A stretch of DNA of 64,000 bases from GWF2-50-93 sp049297395 (GTDB lineage: Bacteria > Verrucomicrobiota > Lentisphaeria > Victivallales > GWF2-50-93), in NCBI GenBank assembly GCA_049297395.1, contig JBAQUG010000497.1, forward strand, positions 1-64,000. The letters are read 5' to 3'. The translations under genes and the position numbers were made by a program. Numbering within the stretch: the first letter of the stretch is position 1; every line of letters starts with the position of its first letter. Of this stretch, positions 44,894 to 54,400 are shown piece after piece. The notes below the pieces were generated by a model. The model saw only the letters and a program-made list of their open reading frames with translations. It was not told where the DNA came from and searched no databases.

Positions 44894-47800
44894 CTATTGC
44901 AGGAACATGGATCCGTAGAGGGTGTGCTTCCTTCCTCTCATTATGGCATGGAAGAGCTCTAGACCAGCCCTGGAGCCGTTGCTGTCCTTATCATTGATGA
45001 GCAAATCTATTCCGATAGGCTTGCCCTTCTCAACTTTTTCCAGGCCGATTTGCGCCCAGGGAACGGTAATTTTATATGTGGTGATGAGGGCATTGTCATC
45101 ACGGGAGATTTCCATGGGGAAGTCCTTGGTGACATCGCCCAGACTGAGTTGTTTTTTGTTAAATGAGTCATGCCTCCAGGCAATATTCCTGCCGTTGGAG
45201 CGAGCGAAGGATAGGCTGGAGAGCTTCTTTGTGAAAATGTCTGCAAGCGGGTTGTAGAGTTCGTCGAACTCGGGATGGGTGTCAAATGCCACTTGCAGGT
45301 CGTCTTCCAGCCAGAGAATATCTCCGGGCTTGTTCTGGTCAAATTCATCGTCGTTGACACTGACAATGATATATAGGTTTGCATCGTCCCAGGTGAAGGT
45401 GGCAGTGGCCGAATCGACTCGACCGGAGGAGCCCTTGCCGCTCCAGGAGATGGTGTTCGGAATCTTTCCTTCACTGGGTTCGCCGACGCGGTGTGCGGAG
45501 AGGAAATTTATTTTCTGGGAGGAGCGGATAGTGTCCATGCCTTCCGGCTTTGCGGCGAGCTCGATGGAGTAGGTAGTGCCCGGCTTTGCGGTCTTGAAAG
45601 GGAAAAATGTTTTTGCCGTGGCGTTGGCAGGGAGCAGGAGTTCTTTCTCACGTGTGCCATTATCGTCGATTTTGAGTGAAATGGAGGCGTTTACGGGAAG
45701 AGGGGAATGGTTTTTCAAGGAAACGGATACGCCAAGGCAACCCTCTTGGAGAGCAGGTTCGCCCCGTGGGATGCTGACAGATCCGCAGACTTGGATCCAT
45801 TTTGTGCTTTTACCGGCACAGATGGGATATGGACCAGCGGGAACGGAGGCGTCGATTGAGATGGAGAAGAGGGCACCCCCGTTTTTTTTAGTATCAATGC
45901 CTATTCCGAAAACATTGAACAAGGAATCCCAAAAGGAGAAGCGATTTCCTTCCGTTTTTGTCACGGTAAAGCCAGTTGGGAGTGAGGGTTGACCCTCCAA
46001 CCGAAGTTTGAAGCCTGTGCCAGGGAAGGCGGTGGCGACGAATGAGTCTTTCCGCAGAGGCTTCCCGTAGAGTTCCGGAGAAAGACCTTTCAGGTAGAGG
46101 ACACTGGGCGATACATCCAGATTGATACAGGAGTCTTTTGGCGTGATTGCAGTTGTGTTGCCCATCATGTCAACGAGTTCCAGCGGGGTTCCGGAGGAGG
46201 TATCCTGGTGGACTTTAAGAAGCACCCTATGGTTTTGCTCCACAGACCAGATGGTAAGAACGGGTTCGCCCTCCTTAATGAAGAGATAGGAGTAGATGTC
46301 GGAGCCGAAGAAAGGGAGATCCGAGAGGGGGGCGGCTCCTTCGAGCTGGTCGACGCAGACGGCGTAGGCGGGGAGTACGGGCTTTGGGGAAAGATCAACG
46401 TCATTGCAGTCGGGAGACCATTTGAAATCCTGGTTGAGAACGTAGCAGAGTCCCCAGGAGTTGTTCGGATCTGTGACTGATAGATCCAAGGTGTAGAAAA
46501 TAAAGTGGGCTTTGAGGCCTTCGCCCTTGAGGATGATGGCGGCGCGGGTATGCCACTGGGCCTGTTCCTTGGCGCGGTCGCTGCCACCGTACTGGGACAT
46601 ATAGCCCAGTTCCGTGTTGTAGATATCCATGTCCTTGCCGCCATTATGCTTTCTGATGACATCACTGAGGTCGCGGACACCCTTGATCAGTCTGTATTCC
46701 GGCGGCGGCGGATTGTACAGGTGGGTATTTACGGCATCGATATATTTGCCGAGACCGGCCTGGAAGAGGGTGTCCACCCAGGGAGCATATTCAGTACCGC
46801 ACACGCAAGGACCGATGAGGATGGCATCATCGTCCTGAGTCTTTATGACGGTTCTGGCCTGTTTGTAGAGCTCGACGATATCTTCCGAACTGTAGGCTGG
46901 CTTCCATGCCGGCCATGCAGGATCGTTTTTTATGTGTTCTTTTGTATTGGCGTTGATTTCCCATGCAACATCATAGACGTGATTCTTCATGTGCGGGTAG
47001 AGGTGTTTTTCAACCTTGATGTAGTCGGTGAGGTGGTCCTGGAAGTAATTCCACTTGAAACCAGGGAATTCTCCCGGGGTGTCAGACCTGGCCCATCGAG
47101 GGATTACCAAGTTGAAAAGGAGGTTCAGCAGATGGAGTTCAATTTCGGGACGGGGACTTGAAGTGGAGATCCGGTCGCTGGCCCATTTTGCCGTGCCGGA
47201 ACTGCGGTCGGGCTTTTCGGGCTCAATGTTCCAATTGTCATATTTTGAATTCCAGCAGACACCAAGGAGCTCTTGAATGCCATGGTCATTCCCTCCGGTA
47301 TGCAGGCCGAAGAATGCTTTGGAGAGATATTTTTCCCTTCGGGCGTTGTTTTCCGAGATGGTTTTGGGCATGACGGCAAAGGTGGCGCGTCCTTGTCCGA
47401 GAGTGCCCCCTCCAAGTATGCAGGAATCCTTTTCGATACGCGTGCCTTTGGAGTCAACCCACCAGGCACGCATATCGTAGTAGCCAGAGGGCATTGAACC
47501 GAGGGAAACCTTGTAGGTCTTTCCGGAAGCGTCGGATGGTTTGAGAGTGACCTTGGCGGTCTCTTTGCCGAAATAGTCGGACACGATGAGCTCGACGGCA
47601 CTTGCGCCGACTGGAAAGGAATTTGCTGTGAATGTAAATTCAACTGGTTCATTGCGCTCATATATGTTGAGACCTGGCTTGGAAGAAGTGGTCTTTAGGC
47701 CGACAGTGGCGTTTTTGAGTAACTTGTAAAGGAATACTTTCTGGATATAGACGGATCCATTGTCGACGGCGATGTTTTGGAGGCAGATGTATTTCACTTT

Positions 47801-48433
47801 CGAGCAATCAAAATCCTCCTTGGATTTTGATTCTTTTAGTGGGGCAACGCTGTTGAAGGGGAAGATAATGCTGGTCAAGACCATGCCACGATCAATGAAG
47901 GCGGGGGCGGCTTGTACACCGTAGAGGGCGGAGTCGCCGCACTCGAACTGGATGATACTCAACCATCTTCCCGGTTCACGTACACCTAATATGACGCAGA
48001 TGCCATCGGCGTCCTTCCAGGCAGAGGCATCCTCAATGTGTCTTCCGAGGCTGAACCCTTCGCCTTTACTGGCCTCCTTGAAGTGGAACTCTCCTTTGAA
48101 GAGTGAGAGGGGCTGTCCATTGCAGAGGATTTGGTGGCCAAAAGAGATGGTTGAGTTGGCATTTGGGCTGCTTTGGAAATGCCAGAGGGGATCTGGGTTT
48201 TTATCGAATGAGCCCAGGAGGAGGGTTTCCTGATACTGCGATGACACGGCATCCGCAGTCAAGGTCTCCTCGGCGGAATAGGAACTGGACATGAATCCCC
48301 AAAAGCAGAGAGTGGCGGATAACGTTTGAAAAATAACTTTCGCAAGACTCATGGGAAAGATGCTTGGCAGCAACTCGATTACTAAACAGTTTAGAGATAG
48401 TTGATCTTCTGAAATATTTTGTCGAGCAGGCAT
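44894..48433 (-). CDS. Secreted clan GH-A-like hydrolase with C-terminal CBM9-like domain
   Basis: The protein has 1179 residues. A hydrophobic export segment (AKVIFQTLSATLCFWGF) begins after 29 residues; a second in-frame ATG at 48352 would give a normal signal peptide, but the ribosome site AGGAAG favours 48433. The N-terminal 350 residues are beta-rich. The barrel contains YDVAWEINANT near 515 (possible acid/base Glu), IDAVNTHLYNPPPPEY near 595, and DIYNTELGYMSQYGG near 630 (possible nucleophile Glu). Ig-like parts follow, and the last 180 residues (TWDDANLYIIVSVNDDEFDQ, WLEDDLQVAFDTHPEFD) resemble the CBM9-like domain. The family is near GH39 or GH5, but not certain. It lies upstream of the pseudopilin and sulfatase and is divergent from the GntR gene. 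Confidence 0.68.
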   Translation of the reverse strand: MPARQNISEDQLSLNCLVIELLPSIFPMSLAKVIFQTLSATLCFWGFMSSSYSAEETLTADAVSSQYQETLLLGSFDKNPDPLWHFQSSPNANSTISFGHQILCNGQPLSLFKGEFHFKEASKGEGFSLGRHIEDASAWKDADGICVILGVREPGRWLSIIQFECGDSALYGVQAAPAFIDRGMVLTSIIFPFNSVAPLKESKSKEDFDCSKVKYICLQNIAVDNGSVYIQKVFLYKLLKNATVGLKTTSSKPGLNIYERNEPVEFTFTANSFPVGASAVELIVSDYFGKETAKVTLKPSDASGKTYKVSLGSMPSGYYDMRAWWVDSKGTRIEKDSCILGGGTLGQGRATFAVMPKTISENNARREKYLSKAFFGLHTGGNDHGIQELLGVCWNSKYDNWNIEPEKPDRSSGTAKWASDRISTSSPRPEIELHLLNLLFNLVIPRWARSDTPGEFPGFKWNYFQDHLTDYIKVEKHLYPHMKNHVYDVAWEINANTKEHIKNDPAWPAWKPAYSSEDIVELYKQARTVIKTQDDDAILIGPCVCGTEYAPWVDTLFQAGLGKYIDAVNTHLYNPPPPEYRLIKGVRDLSDVIRKHNGGKDMDIYNTELGYMSQYGGSDRAKEQAQWHTRAAIILKGEGLKAHFIFYTLDLSVTDPNNSWGLCYVLNQDFKWSPDCNDVDLSPKPVLPAYAVCVDQLEGAAPLSDLPFFGSDIYSYLFIKEGEPVLTIWSVEQNHRVLLKVHQDTSSGTPLELVDMMGNTTAITPKDSCINLDVSPSVLYLKGLSPELYGKPLRKDSFVATAFPGTGFKLRLEGQPSLPTGFTVTKTEGNRFSFWDSLFNVFGIGIDTKKNGGALFSISIDASVPAGPYPICAGKSTKWIQVCGSVSIPRGEPALQEGCLGVSVSLKNHSPLPVNASISLKIDDNGTREKELLLPANATAKTFFPFKTAKPGTTYSIELAAKPEGMDTIRSSQKINFLSAHRVGEPSEGKIPNTISWSGKGSSGRVDSATATFTWDDANLYIIVSVNDDEFDQNKPGDILWLEDDLQVAFDTHPEFDELYNPLADIFTKKLSSLSFARSNGRNIAWRHDSFNKKQLSLGDVTKDFPMEISRDDNALITTYKITVPWAQIGLEKVEKGKPIGIDLLINDKDSNGSRAGLELFHAIMRGRKHTLYGSMFLQ

Positions 48434-48475
48434 ATGACATCTTCCTGTTTTATACTTTCTTTGTATTCCCGTTGC

Positions 48476-48509
48476 CTTGACAATATTATGAGGCCTGTAC
48501 CCTGTCAAG
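48476..48509. promoter_or_regulatory. CTTGACA/TGTCAAG inverted repeat with minus-strand -35
   Basis: CTTGACA (48476-48482) and TGTCAAG (48503-48509) are perfect complements 20 bases apart. On the minus strand the TTGACA could be the -35 of a promoter for the GH-A-like gene, with TATTGT 17 bases on. The repeat could also be an operator. Confidence 0.4.
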
Positions 48510-48571
48510 ACAAAATTTTGATTTAGTGGATTACTAAAGGTTACATTATGGTGACATATCATGAATATGTT

Positions 48572-48601
48572 CCATGCATATGATTGACATGATGCATATG
48601 G
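48572..48601. promoter_or_regulatory. CATATG dyad between divergent genes, possible operator
   Basis: CCATGCATATG and GATGCATATGG flank a TTGACA (48584-48589). CATATG is repeated as a dyad 18 bases apart. The site lies between the GH-A-like gene and the GntR-type regulator, about 80 bases before the regulator start, so it is a reasonable operator for that regulator. Confidence 0.4.
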
Positions 48602-48682
48602 CAGTTATCGTAATAATCAAAGATGAGAAGCACTATTCCCCTTCAGGGCGAATATCATTAAGGAATAAGGAGAGCTTCGATT

Positions 48683-49747
48683 ATGAAGGAACTGGATCCG
48701 AATTCGTCAATCCCTCTTTATCTTCAGCTCCGGAAGGCTCTTTGCCATCAGATACTGACAGGAGACAGATCGGAGTATCTTCCCAGAGAAGTGGATCTTT
48801 GCCGGCGCTATGGTGTCAGCAGGCGCACAGTTGCTCGTGCCATGGCATTGCTTGTCAGCGATGGCATAGTACAGCGTATCAAGAGAAAAGGCACTTTGAT
48901 ACGGCTCCGTCCAGAAAAATCACTGGAGGGTCGAATAGGGTTGGTTTTCCCGATCTCCAATCAATGGGAGACTTTGCTTCAGGGGATGCATGACACTGCG
49001 GCCAAGTCAGGATGCAGTTTGATTATTTTCCCTTATGACTGGTTCAATCTGGCGGACGAGCGCCGTGCGCTCATGATCGCCAGCAGCAGCAGCGATGGGT
49101 TGATAGTCTATCCCAATGCCGAGGAATCCGACCGCAGTCCAATCGCCGACCTCCACGATGTCGGATATCCGATTGTGCTCCTGGATCTTTATTTTGACGA
49201 CTGCGACTGCTCATACGTCGGGATGGATAATTTCCTATGCGCCTGCAAGCTGACCGAAGCGTTGATCCAAAAACCGTCTGACAGGATAGGCATTATACAC
49301 GTAGCGGTGGTAAAAAGCCAAATCAGCGTTCGGCAGCGTGTGGCTGGATTCCATAAAACCTTGGAGCAGCATCAGATCAAATTCGACGAGTCCATGGAAC
49401 TCATACTTCATTCTCGTGATCGTGATGAAAATCTTGAAAGGATAAGCTCATTCCTCAAAAACACCTCCCTTGATGGAGTGTTCGTAACGAGTCAGTATTG
49501 TTATCCATGGCATAATTTGGACAGCCTGGATTTTTCAAGACTGAGGGTTTCCACCGTTGGCTCGAGGCAGTACTACTCCAGCCGCCTGAATTTAAACTAC
49601 GCTGAACTGCCGGAAGAAGAGATCGGGCACATGGCCATAGAGCTGTTGAAAGAGAAAATCAACGCTCCCTCCTCCAGATCCAAAAGGATCCAGGTCGCCC
49701 CCATTTTCCATTGGCGGCAGGAAAAGGCACAGTTGCAATCGATTTAG
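48683..49747 (+). CDS. GntR-type regulator with LacI-like sugar-sensing domain
   Basis: The 354-residue protein starts with a winged helix of the GntR family (SSIPLYLQLRKALCHQIL, then VDLCRRYGVSRRTVARAMAL, residues 8-57, and the wing RIKRKGTLIRL). A periplasmic-binding-protein fold follows (RIGLVFPI near 85, DGLIVYPNAEES near 140, PIVLLDLYFDD, RIGIIHVAVV, and GVFVTSQYCYPW near 270), the AraR-like architecture. It should sense a sugar and control nearby genes; the divergent GH-A-like operon is the obvious target. The ribosome site GGAGAG precedes the ATG. It is convergent with the LacI gene, and their stops are 14 bases apart. Confidence 0.9.
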   Translation: MKELDPNSSIPLYLQLRKALCHQILTGDRSEYLPREVDLCRRYGVSRRTVARAMALLVSDGIVQRIKRKGTLIRLRPEKSLEGRIGLVFPISNQWETLLQGMHDTAAKSGCSLIIFPYDWFNLADERRALMIASSSSDGLIVYPNAEESDRSPIADLHDVGYPIVLLDLYFDDCDCSYVGMDNFLCACKLTEALIQKPSDRIGIIHVAVVKSQISVRQRVAGFHKTLEQHQIKFDESMELILHSRDRDENLERISSFLKNTSLDGVFVTSQYCYPWHNLDSLDFSRLRVSTVGSRQYYSSRLNLNYAELPEEEIGHMAIELLKEKINAPSSRSKRIQVAPIFHWRQEKAQLQSI

Positions 49748-49761
49748 AGATTCCCTAACCT

Positions 49762-50874
49762 TTATTTTAAACTTTGATACTTACGTCCTTCATATCGTTT
49801 ATCCGGCAGGTGAACCAGTTGGCGCAGCACTCTTCCTTCCTGTTTCCTTGTATTCGTGGCGATTGGACCACCGATGCTTCTTCTTTCGATGAAATCAGTA
49901 GGGACAAGTGTCAGTTTTGGCGGAAGTTTTTCCTGCTCGATCCAGTCGATGATGCAATTCGCGGAAATACGCCCTATCTCCTCGGGATGCTGTTCCACGG
50001 TCGCTATCGGGGGGGTATGATAGATTCCCTCATCGAGGTTCGCATATCCGACAAGGGCGATGTCATCGGGAATGGAGAGTCCTTTTTCAGACGCGGCCTT
50101 CGCAAATCCAATGGCGGCCAGGTCCGAAGGCGCGAAAAAAGCGCTCATCCTGTTCCTGGCGGTGATGAGTTTCCTTCCGGCGTCAAGGCCGGCATCGGCG
50201 GAATTGTTGGAAGCGCCTTCGTCTATCAGCTCGGGCCTGTAGGGGATGCCGGCCTCAGCCAATGCCGCCTTGTAGCCGAGGAAACGGGGCTGGTATTTTT
50301 CAGTCTTTATTGTTGTCGCTGTCCTTATTGTCCCTATCCTGACATGCCCGAGCGCGATCAGGCGCCGCACTGCATCCTTCGCGCCGGTGAAGTCGTCGCT
50401 GGCGACGGAATGGATCCAGGGTAGTTCATAAGGATGATCGATGTTGACAACAGGTATCTTTATCTTCATGAGATCCTTTTGAGCATCGCCCAGGGGCGAA
50501 GGAAGCGCGACTATGAATCCGCTGACCCTGAACTCCCGGAGCCGCATCAGGATGGCTTTGAACCTCTCATAGTTGCTCATGGTCTGCGTGATAATGACAT
50601 GATAGCTTTTTTCTGAAGCGCTCTTTTCTATTTCATCGAGGATCCTGCCGAAGTAAGAGTTCTGGATTGCGGGGAGGAGCACGGCGATCAGGCGGGTGTT
50701 GCTGCTGCGCAGCGCCTGGACAAATGCGTTCTTCTGGTAGTCGTGGCGTCGGAGAGCCCTCTTTATCTTCTTTCTCAGCTCCGGCCCGACCTCGCCGTTC
50801 CGTCCATGGAGGACATAGCTCACCGCCGCTATGGAGGTTCCGACTTCTTCAGCTATCTGTTTGAGTGTCGCCAT
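49762..50874 (-). CDS. LacI-family regulator with an acquired C-terminal tail
   Basis: The 370-residue protein has a canonical LacI helix-turn-helix (LKQIAEEVGTSIAAVSYVLH, residues 4-23) and sugar-sensor domain (IAVLLPAIQNSYFGRIL near 65, FRVSGFIVALP, DDFTGAKDAVRRLIALGH near 170, DIALVGYANLDEGIYHTPP near 280, and DFIERRSIGGP near 335). After about residue 345 the tail (VLRQLVHLPDKRYEG and on) has nothing in common with LacI proteins. The DNA for the tail, read one frame over, encodes CANWFTCRINDM, the end of the module found in GH29 protein E. So the original stop was lost and the gene now ends in a scrap of another gene. The regulator is probably still functional. Confidence 0.88.
   Translation of the reverse strand: MATLKQIAEEVGTSIAAVSYVLHGRNGEVGPELRKKIKRALRRHDYQKNAFVQALRSSNTRLIAVLLPAIQNSYFGRILDEIEKSASEKSYHVIITQTMSNYERFKAILMRLREFRVSGFIVALPSPLGDAQKDLMKIKIPVVNIDHPYELPWIHSVASDDFTGAKDAVRRLIALGHVRIGTIRTATTIKTEKYQPRFLGYKAALAEAGIPYRPELIDEGASNNSADAGLDAGRKLITARNRMSAFFAPSDLAAIGFAKAASEKGLSIPDDIALVGYANLDEGIYHTPPIATVEQHPEEIGRISANCIIDWIEQEKLPPKLTLVPTDFIERRSIGGPIATNTRKQEGRVLRQLVHLPDKRYEGRKYQSLK
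49767..49829 (-). pseudogene. Frameshifted remnant of the C-terminal module
   Basis: In the frame next to LacI this segment reads CANWFTCRINDMKDVSIKV and then stops. The end of GH29 protein E (56500-58734) reads CANWFTCRINDMEDIKMKA. The DNA of the two agrees closely (about 38 of 44 bases by eye). It is therefore the last 20 codons of a lost module-bearing gene, now read in another frame as the tail of the LacI gene. Confidence 0.8.
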
Positions 50875-51002
50875 GAATGTAACTTAAATATTTAAGTCGA
50901 TTTGTCAAGAAGCGGTGCTGATTTATTTTATTTTTTCCTGGAGTATGTAGACGGGTAACCGTCAAACTGGGTGACACAGCCTCATTTCGCGTATTAGACT
51001 AT

Positions 51003-51063
51003 GGCGTCCCGAACGCCCAAAACAGCCTCGGGACGCCTCGTGCCGGTTTCGGCGAAACCGGCA
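51003..51063. repeat. Two adjacent perfect hairpins
   Basis: Two ten-base-pair inverted repeats lie side by side: GGCGTCCCGA/TCGGGACGCC with a 15-base loop, and TGCCGGTTTC/GAAACCGGCA with a GGC loop. No U-run follows either. They look like dispersed repeats, similar in style to those at 1216 and 17442. Confidence 0.6.
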
Positions 51064-51193
51064 TACTTCTTACAAGCAGATTCGAATGCCCATAGCCAAT
51101 ACCAGCTTAACGGCTACGTAAACGCCCTCCGGCAGTGGGTGTATTGAGGCCAATAGGTTTTTTCATGCAACAACAGTATGTTGGGCTTTCCTG

Positions 51194-51212
51194 CCCTGAG
51201 CCTGTCGAAGGG
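51194..51212. repeat. CCTGAGCCTGTCGAAGG dispersed unit
   Basis: CCCTGAGCCTGTCGAAGGG is a 19-base imperfect palindrome. I recognise it from the short repeat that occurs between genes in many unrelated bacteria and is often mistranslated as ALSLSKG or ELVEG peptides. Here it lies between the LacI gene and the 1690-aa gene. Confidence 0.7.
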
Positions 51213-51425
51213 AGCCCGACAATTCTTAGATAGGCGGGTTAAAACCCACCTTACTTATGAGGCAAAAGCACCCAGCTTAACGCTTACCTCCGGCATTCCG
51301 CCCACTAGGAAATATGTCTTGAGAATGTCAAGTATTCGTTGGTATAATGTGAAAATATCCACGTTTTGCCAACGTATAACGCGTGTACGGGGATCCCTTG
51401 GATGGTTTAAGCGGGACCTTAATAG

Positions 51426-54400
51426 TTACTTTATCATGAACTTTACGATCCGCTGGTTGCCGACATCCGCGACATAAAGCCACTCAATTCCTTTTGCGTC
51501 CTTGATCGCGGCAATCCCGGTCGGTTGGCGGAATGACATGCCGTCACGGTCGTCGAGAGTTCCAAACTTGCCATAGGACTTGAGGAATTTACCTTTTGAG
51601 TCAAGACAGACGAAATTGTTTCTGGCGGGTTCGGTCAGCCAGACATGTCCGCTGCTGTCGGTGGTGATCCCGATTGGCTGGCGGAACGGGGTTGAACCAT
51701 GTCCCTGGTGCGGATCGAATTTGTCCTGCCAGATGATTTCAGCTTTTTGAGAGAGGCAGGTGACCGAGCGTGTTCCGCCGCCTGCAATGAATATTTTCCC
51801 GTCGGTTCCCAGGTGGAGTCCGTAATCGCCCCATGGCAGGGTGCCGCCGAGATGGATCAGTTTTTCCCTCTTTCCGTCGTCAGGGGAGTATCGGAAAATT
51901 GTCACAGTCGGTCCGCCAGCTTTAACTTCCGGATCGTCGAGCCGGAGGATCAGTCGCCCGTCGGATTCGACCTCGAGATCTGTAGGCGAGTACGACCAGT
52001 TGTCAAAGAGCGGCTTGTCTCCATTGAGCATTTTGGGTTTGTCCCAGCCGGTTGCGGTTTTCGCGCAGCGGTATACGTTCATGCCTCGGCTGTTGCTGTA
52101 GAAACCGAAATTGGATGCCAGGTAGATTGAACCGTCCGGCGCCAGCGCGAACGACTGGATATCGGCATTAGGAAGCCCGGGATCATAGGCGATCTCGATG
52201 GTATCCGGAGTTCCAGGAGTGAGACGCATCAGCTTGTTGTGCGCCAGATAGTAGATCTTTCCACCGTTCACCTTGAGCTGGGTGGTTCCCTTCAAACTTT
52301 GTGTCTGCATTGATGAAAGTCCCGGGATCAGATCGCGTCTCGCTTCCAGTCCATTCCTGAGGATGAAATATTCCCTTGCGACAACACCGTTTGTTTCCTG
52401 CTGGAATCCTATGGCGATGCCAAGATCAGGGCTGATCGCAAGCGCGGTTGCCTTGGCTGGAAGGTTGAAGGACCATGATTTTGCGAATTTCGCATCTGAT
52501 CCTCTATCAAAGCAGAGTATGGCCGTACCGTCGGAGTTCGTTGCAAGCATCTTCGAGCCGTCAGGAAAAACTGCGAGCTTCCCAAGCTTTTTAAATTCGT
52601 CCGAGGTAAGGGATTCAATTTCCTTGCCTGATGACGAAAACACTTTGATCCCGTCTGCCGAGACGAGGTAGATGTTGTCCTTTGCGTCCACTGCGCCGCC
52701 GGAGGCGGTGGTGTCCGCCAGCTTGTTGCTCGGCGTGCCGTTGACAGAATAGTCGAATGACATTGTGCCGTCTTCACGGAATTTATAGACGCCTTTCATG
52801 TCCGCAGGTTCGGGGCAGGTGAGATATGGATTGCCCCATTTGTCTATTGCCAGCAGCGAACTTCGCATTCCCGGCACCGGGAATCCGTATCCCCATTCGA
52901 GACGGAGAAGCCTTCCGGTGTTCGTCTCGTAGAGTGCGGGCTGGGTATGCCATGACATCGCGGCCAGACGCTTGTCCGGAGTGAGCCTCAGTGACCATGT
53001 GTCGAGGTACCTGGGATTGGCAAGCTGCGCCCATCTCGGATCTCCTTCATCAGGCGTGTGGGCAAGATTGAGGGAGAGGCATTTCAGGTAGTTGCCATCC
53101 CTGTCGAAAAGCATTACCTGCTCATGCGACGCAGCCCAGAGATTGCTTTCGGTGTCATATGCCAGATCGGTGATCGTTGAAAGGCGGCCGCGCACGTCGC
53201 CGATTATCGACTGCAAACCAAGGAAATCGACTTTGGGCGCATCCTTCACATCGGTGAAACCGTGCGGGATCTTGCGTTCGAGAAGGCCGCTCGGGAATCT
53301 GCCGTTGATGTCGTATACTCTGACCAATGATGAGCGCTCGAGATTTCCCTTCGCCTGCCAGAACCGTCCTTCGCCGTAGGCCCTGATGGATTCATTCAGC
53401 AGGCGCATCGCCTCGCGGGCGTCGGGTTCGGAAAGTTCCGGAGCAGTCCGGCGGTAACGCAGATCATTGAGGAGATCCTTGGCGAACGTGATCATCGGGA
53501 GGAGTTTAGCCGATATTTCCGGAGGCACCTCAACAGAACAGTTCTTAATCGAGACATTGCCTCCTTCAGCGCGGAACGAGCGCAGCATGAACGGTTCGAG
53601 TTCGAATGACAATGCCTTTCCGTCCTTGAGGGTGAGAGGTTCGCCGCCTGCGGCAGGGACGACTTTGGAGGCGTTTGCCGTTGAAAGTTCCACCTTCACA
53701 TTTTTCGGCAGCCTGTTGACAGCATAGAAATAGAATCCGGGACTGATTTTCAGTTTGTCGGCCTCCTCCTTCTTCACTTCGCGTGTCCAGACTGCGACCG
53801 GATCGCGCGCCTTTTCGAAAGGAATGAACTTCAATGCTGGCAGCGCGCGGAATTCGCGGAGGAACGGGCTTAAAACCGGAGGTGTGCCGAACATCCATCC
53901 GTTTCCGCCGTTCACAAAGAAGCTGGTGTCGGAATCCGCCATGGCGATGGCGTAGAGCTCGCGTTCATTTATGCCGCTAGGAGAGCTGCAGTCGAAGGCG
54001 CAGTAGCCTTTTTTGCCGCCCAGCTTTTCCCAGTCCAGGTTGTCATTGACCTCGTAGTAGTCGGTATAGATTGAAAAACCGCGGTCACCGAGTCGGGCGA
54101 CAGTTTTGACATCCTCCGCATAGAGAGGATCGGACTTTTTGGCATCGCCGACCGGGGTTGAATATCGGCGCCCGTATCCGCCGCCCTGCACGATTACAAA
54201 TCCGTCTTCGGCCGCATAGCGGCGGTAGTCCATCCCGATCTCACGCATCTGTCCGAGTATGTCCTGGCTGTAGGCCTCTTTTGGATCCGGACCGAAATAG
54301 TTGAGGAACAGTTTTGCATCCGGTTTAGCCTGCCTGATCCTGTCGCGTAGCCTGCAATGGTAGTTAAATATTTTGTCGCAGCGCCAGCCGATCCACTTTT

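Larger units (their letters stand above)
50875..51425. other. Gene-free stretch with two strong hairpins and a widespread palindromic unit
   Basis: I see no credible gene in these 551 bases. They contain an inverted repeat GGCGTCCCGA/TCGGGACGCC (51003-51012 and 51028-51037), a hairpin TGCCGGTTTC/GAAACCGGCA (51041-51063), and the unit CCCTGAGCCTGTCGAAGGG (51194-51212). The LacI promoter should be at its left end, and the stop of the 1690-aa gene is at its right end. Confidence 0.6.

Noticed and set aside
48574..48993. A 139-residue + strand ORF over the start of the GntR gene
   Set aside because: It overlaps the winged helix of the regulator in another frame and has no family motifs.
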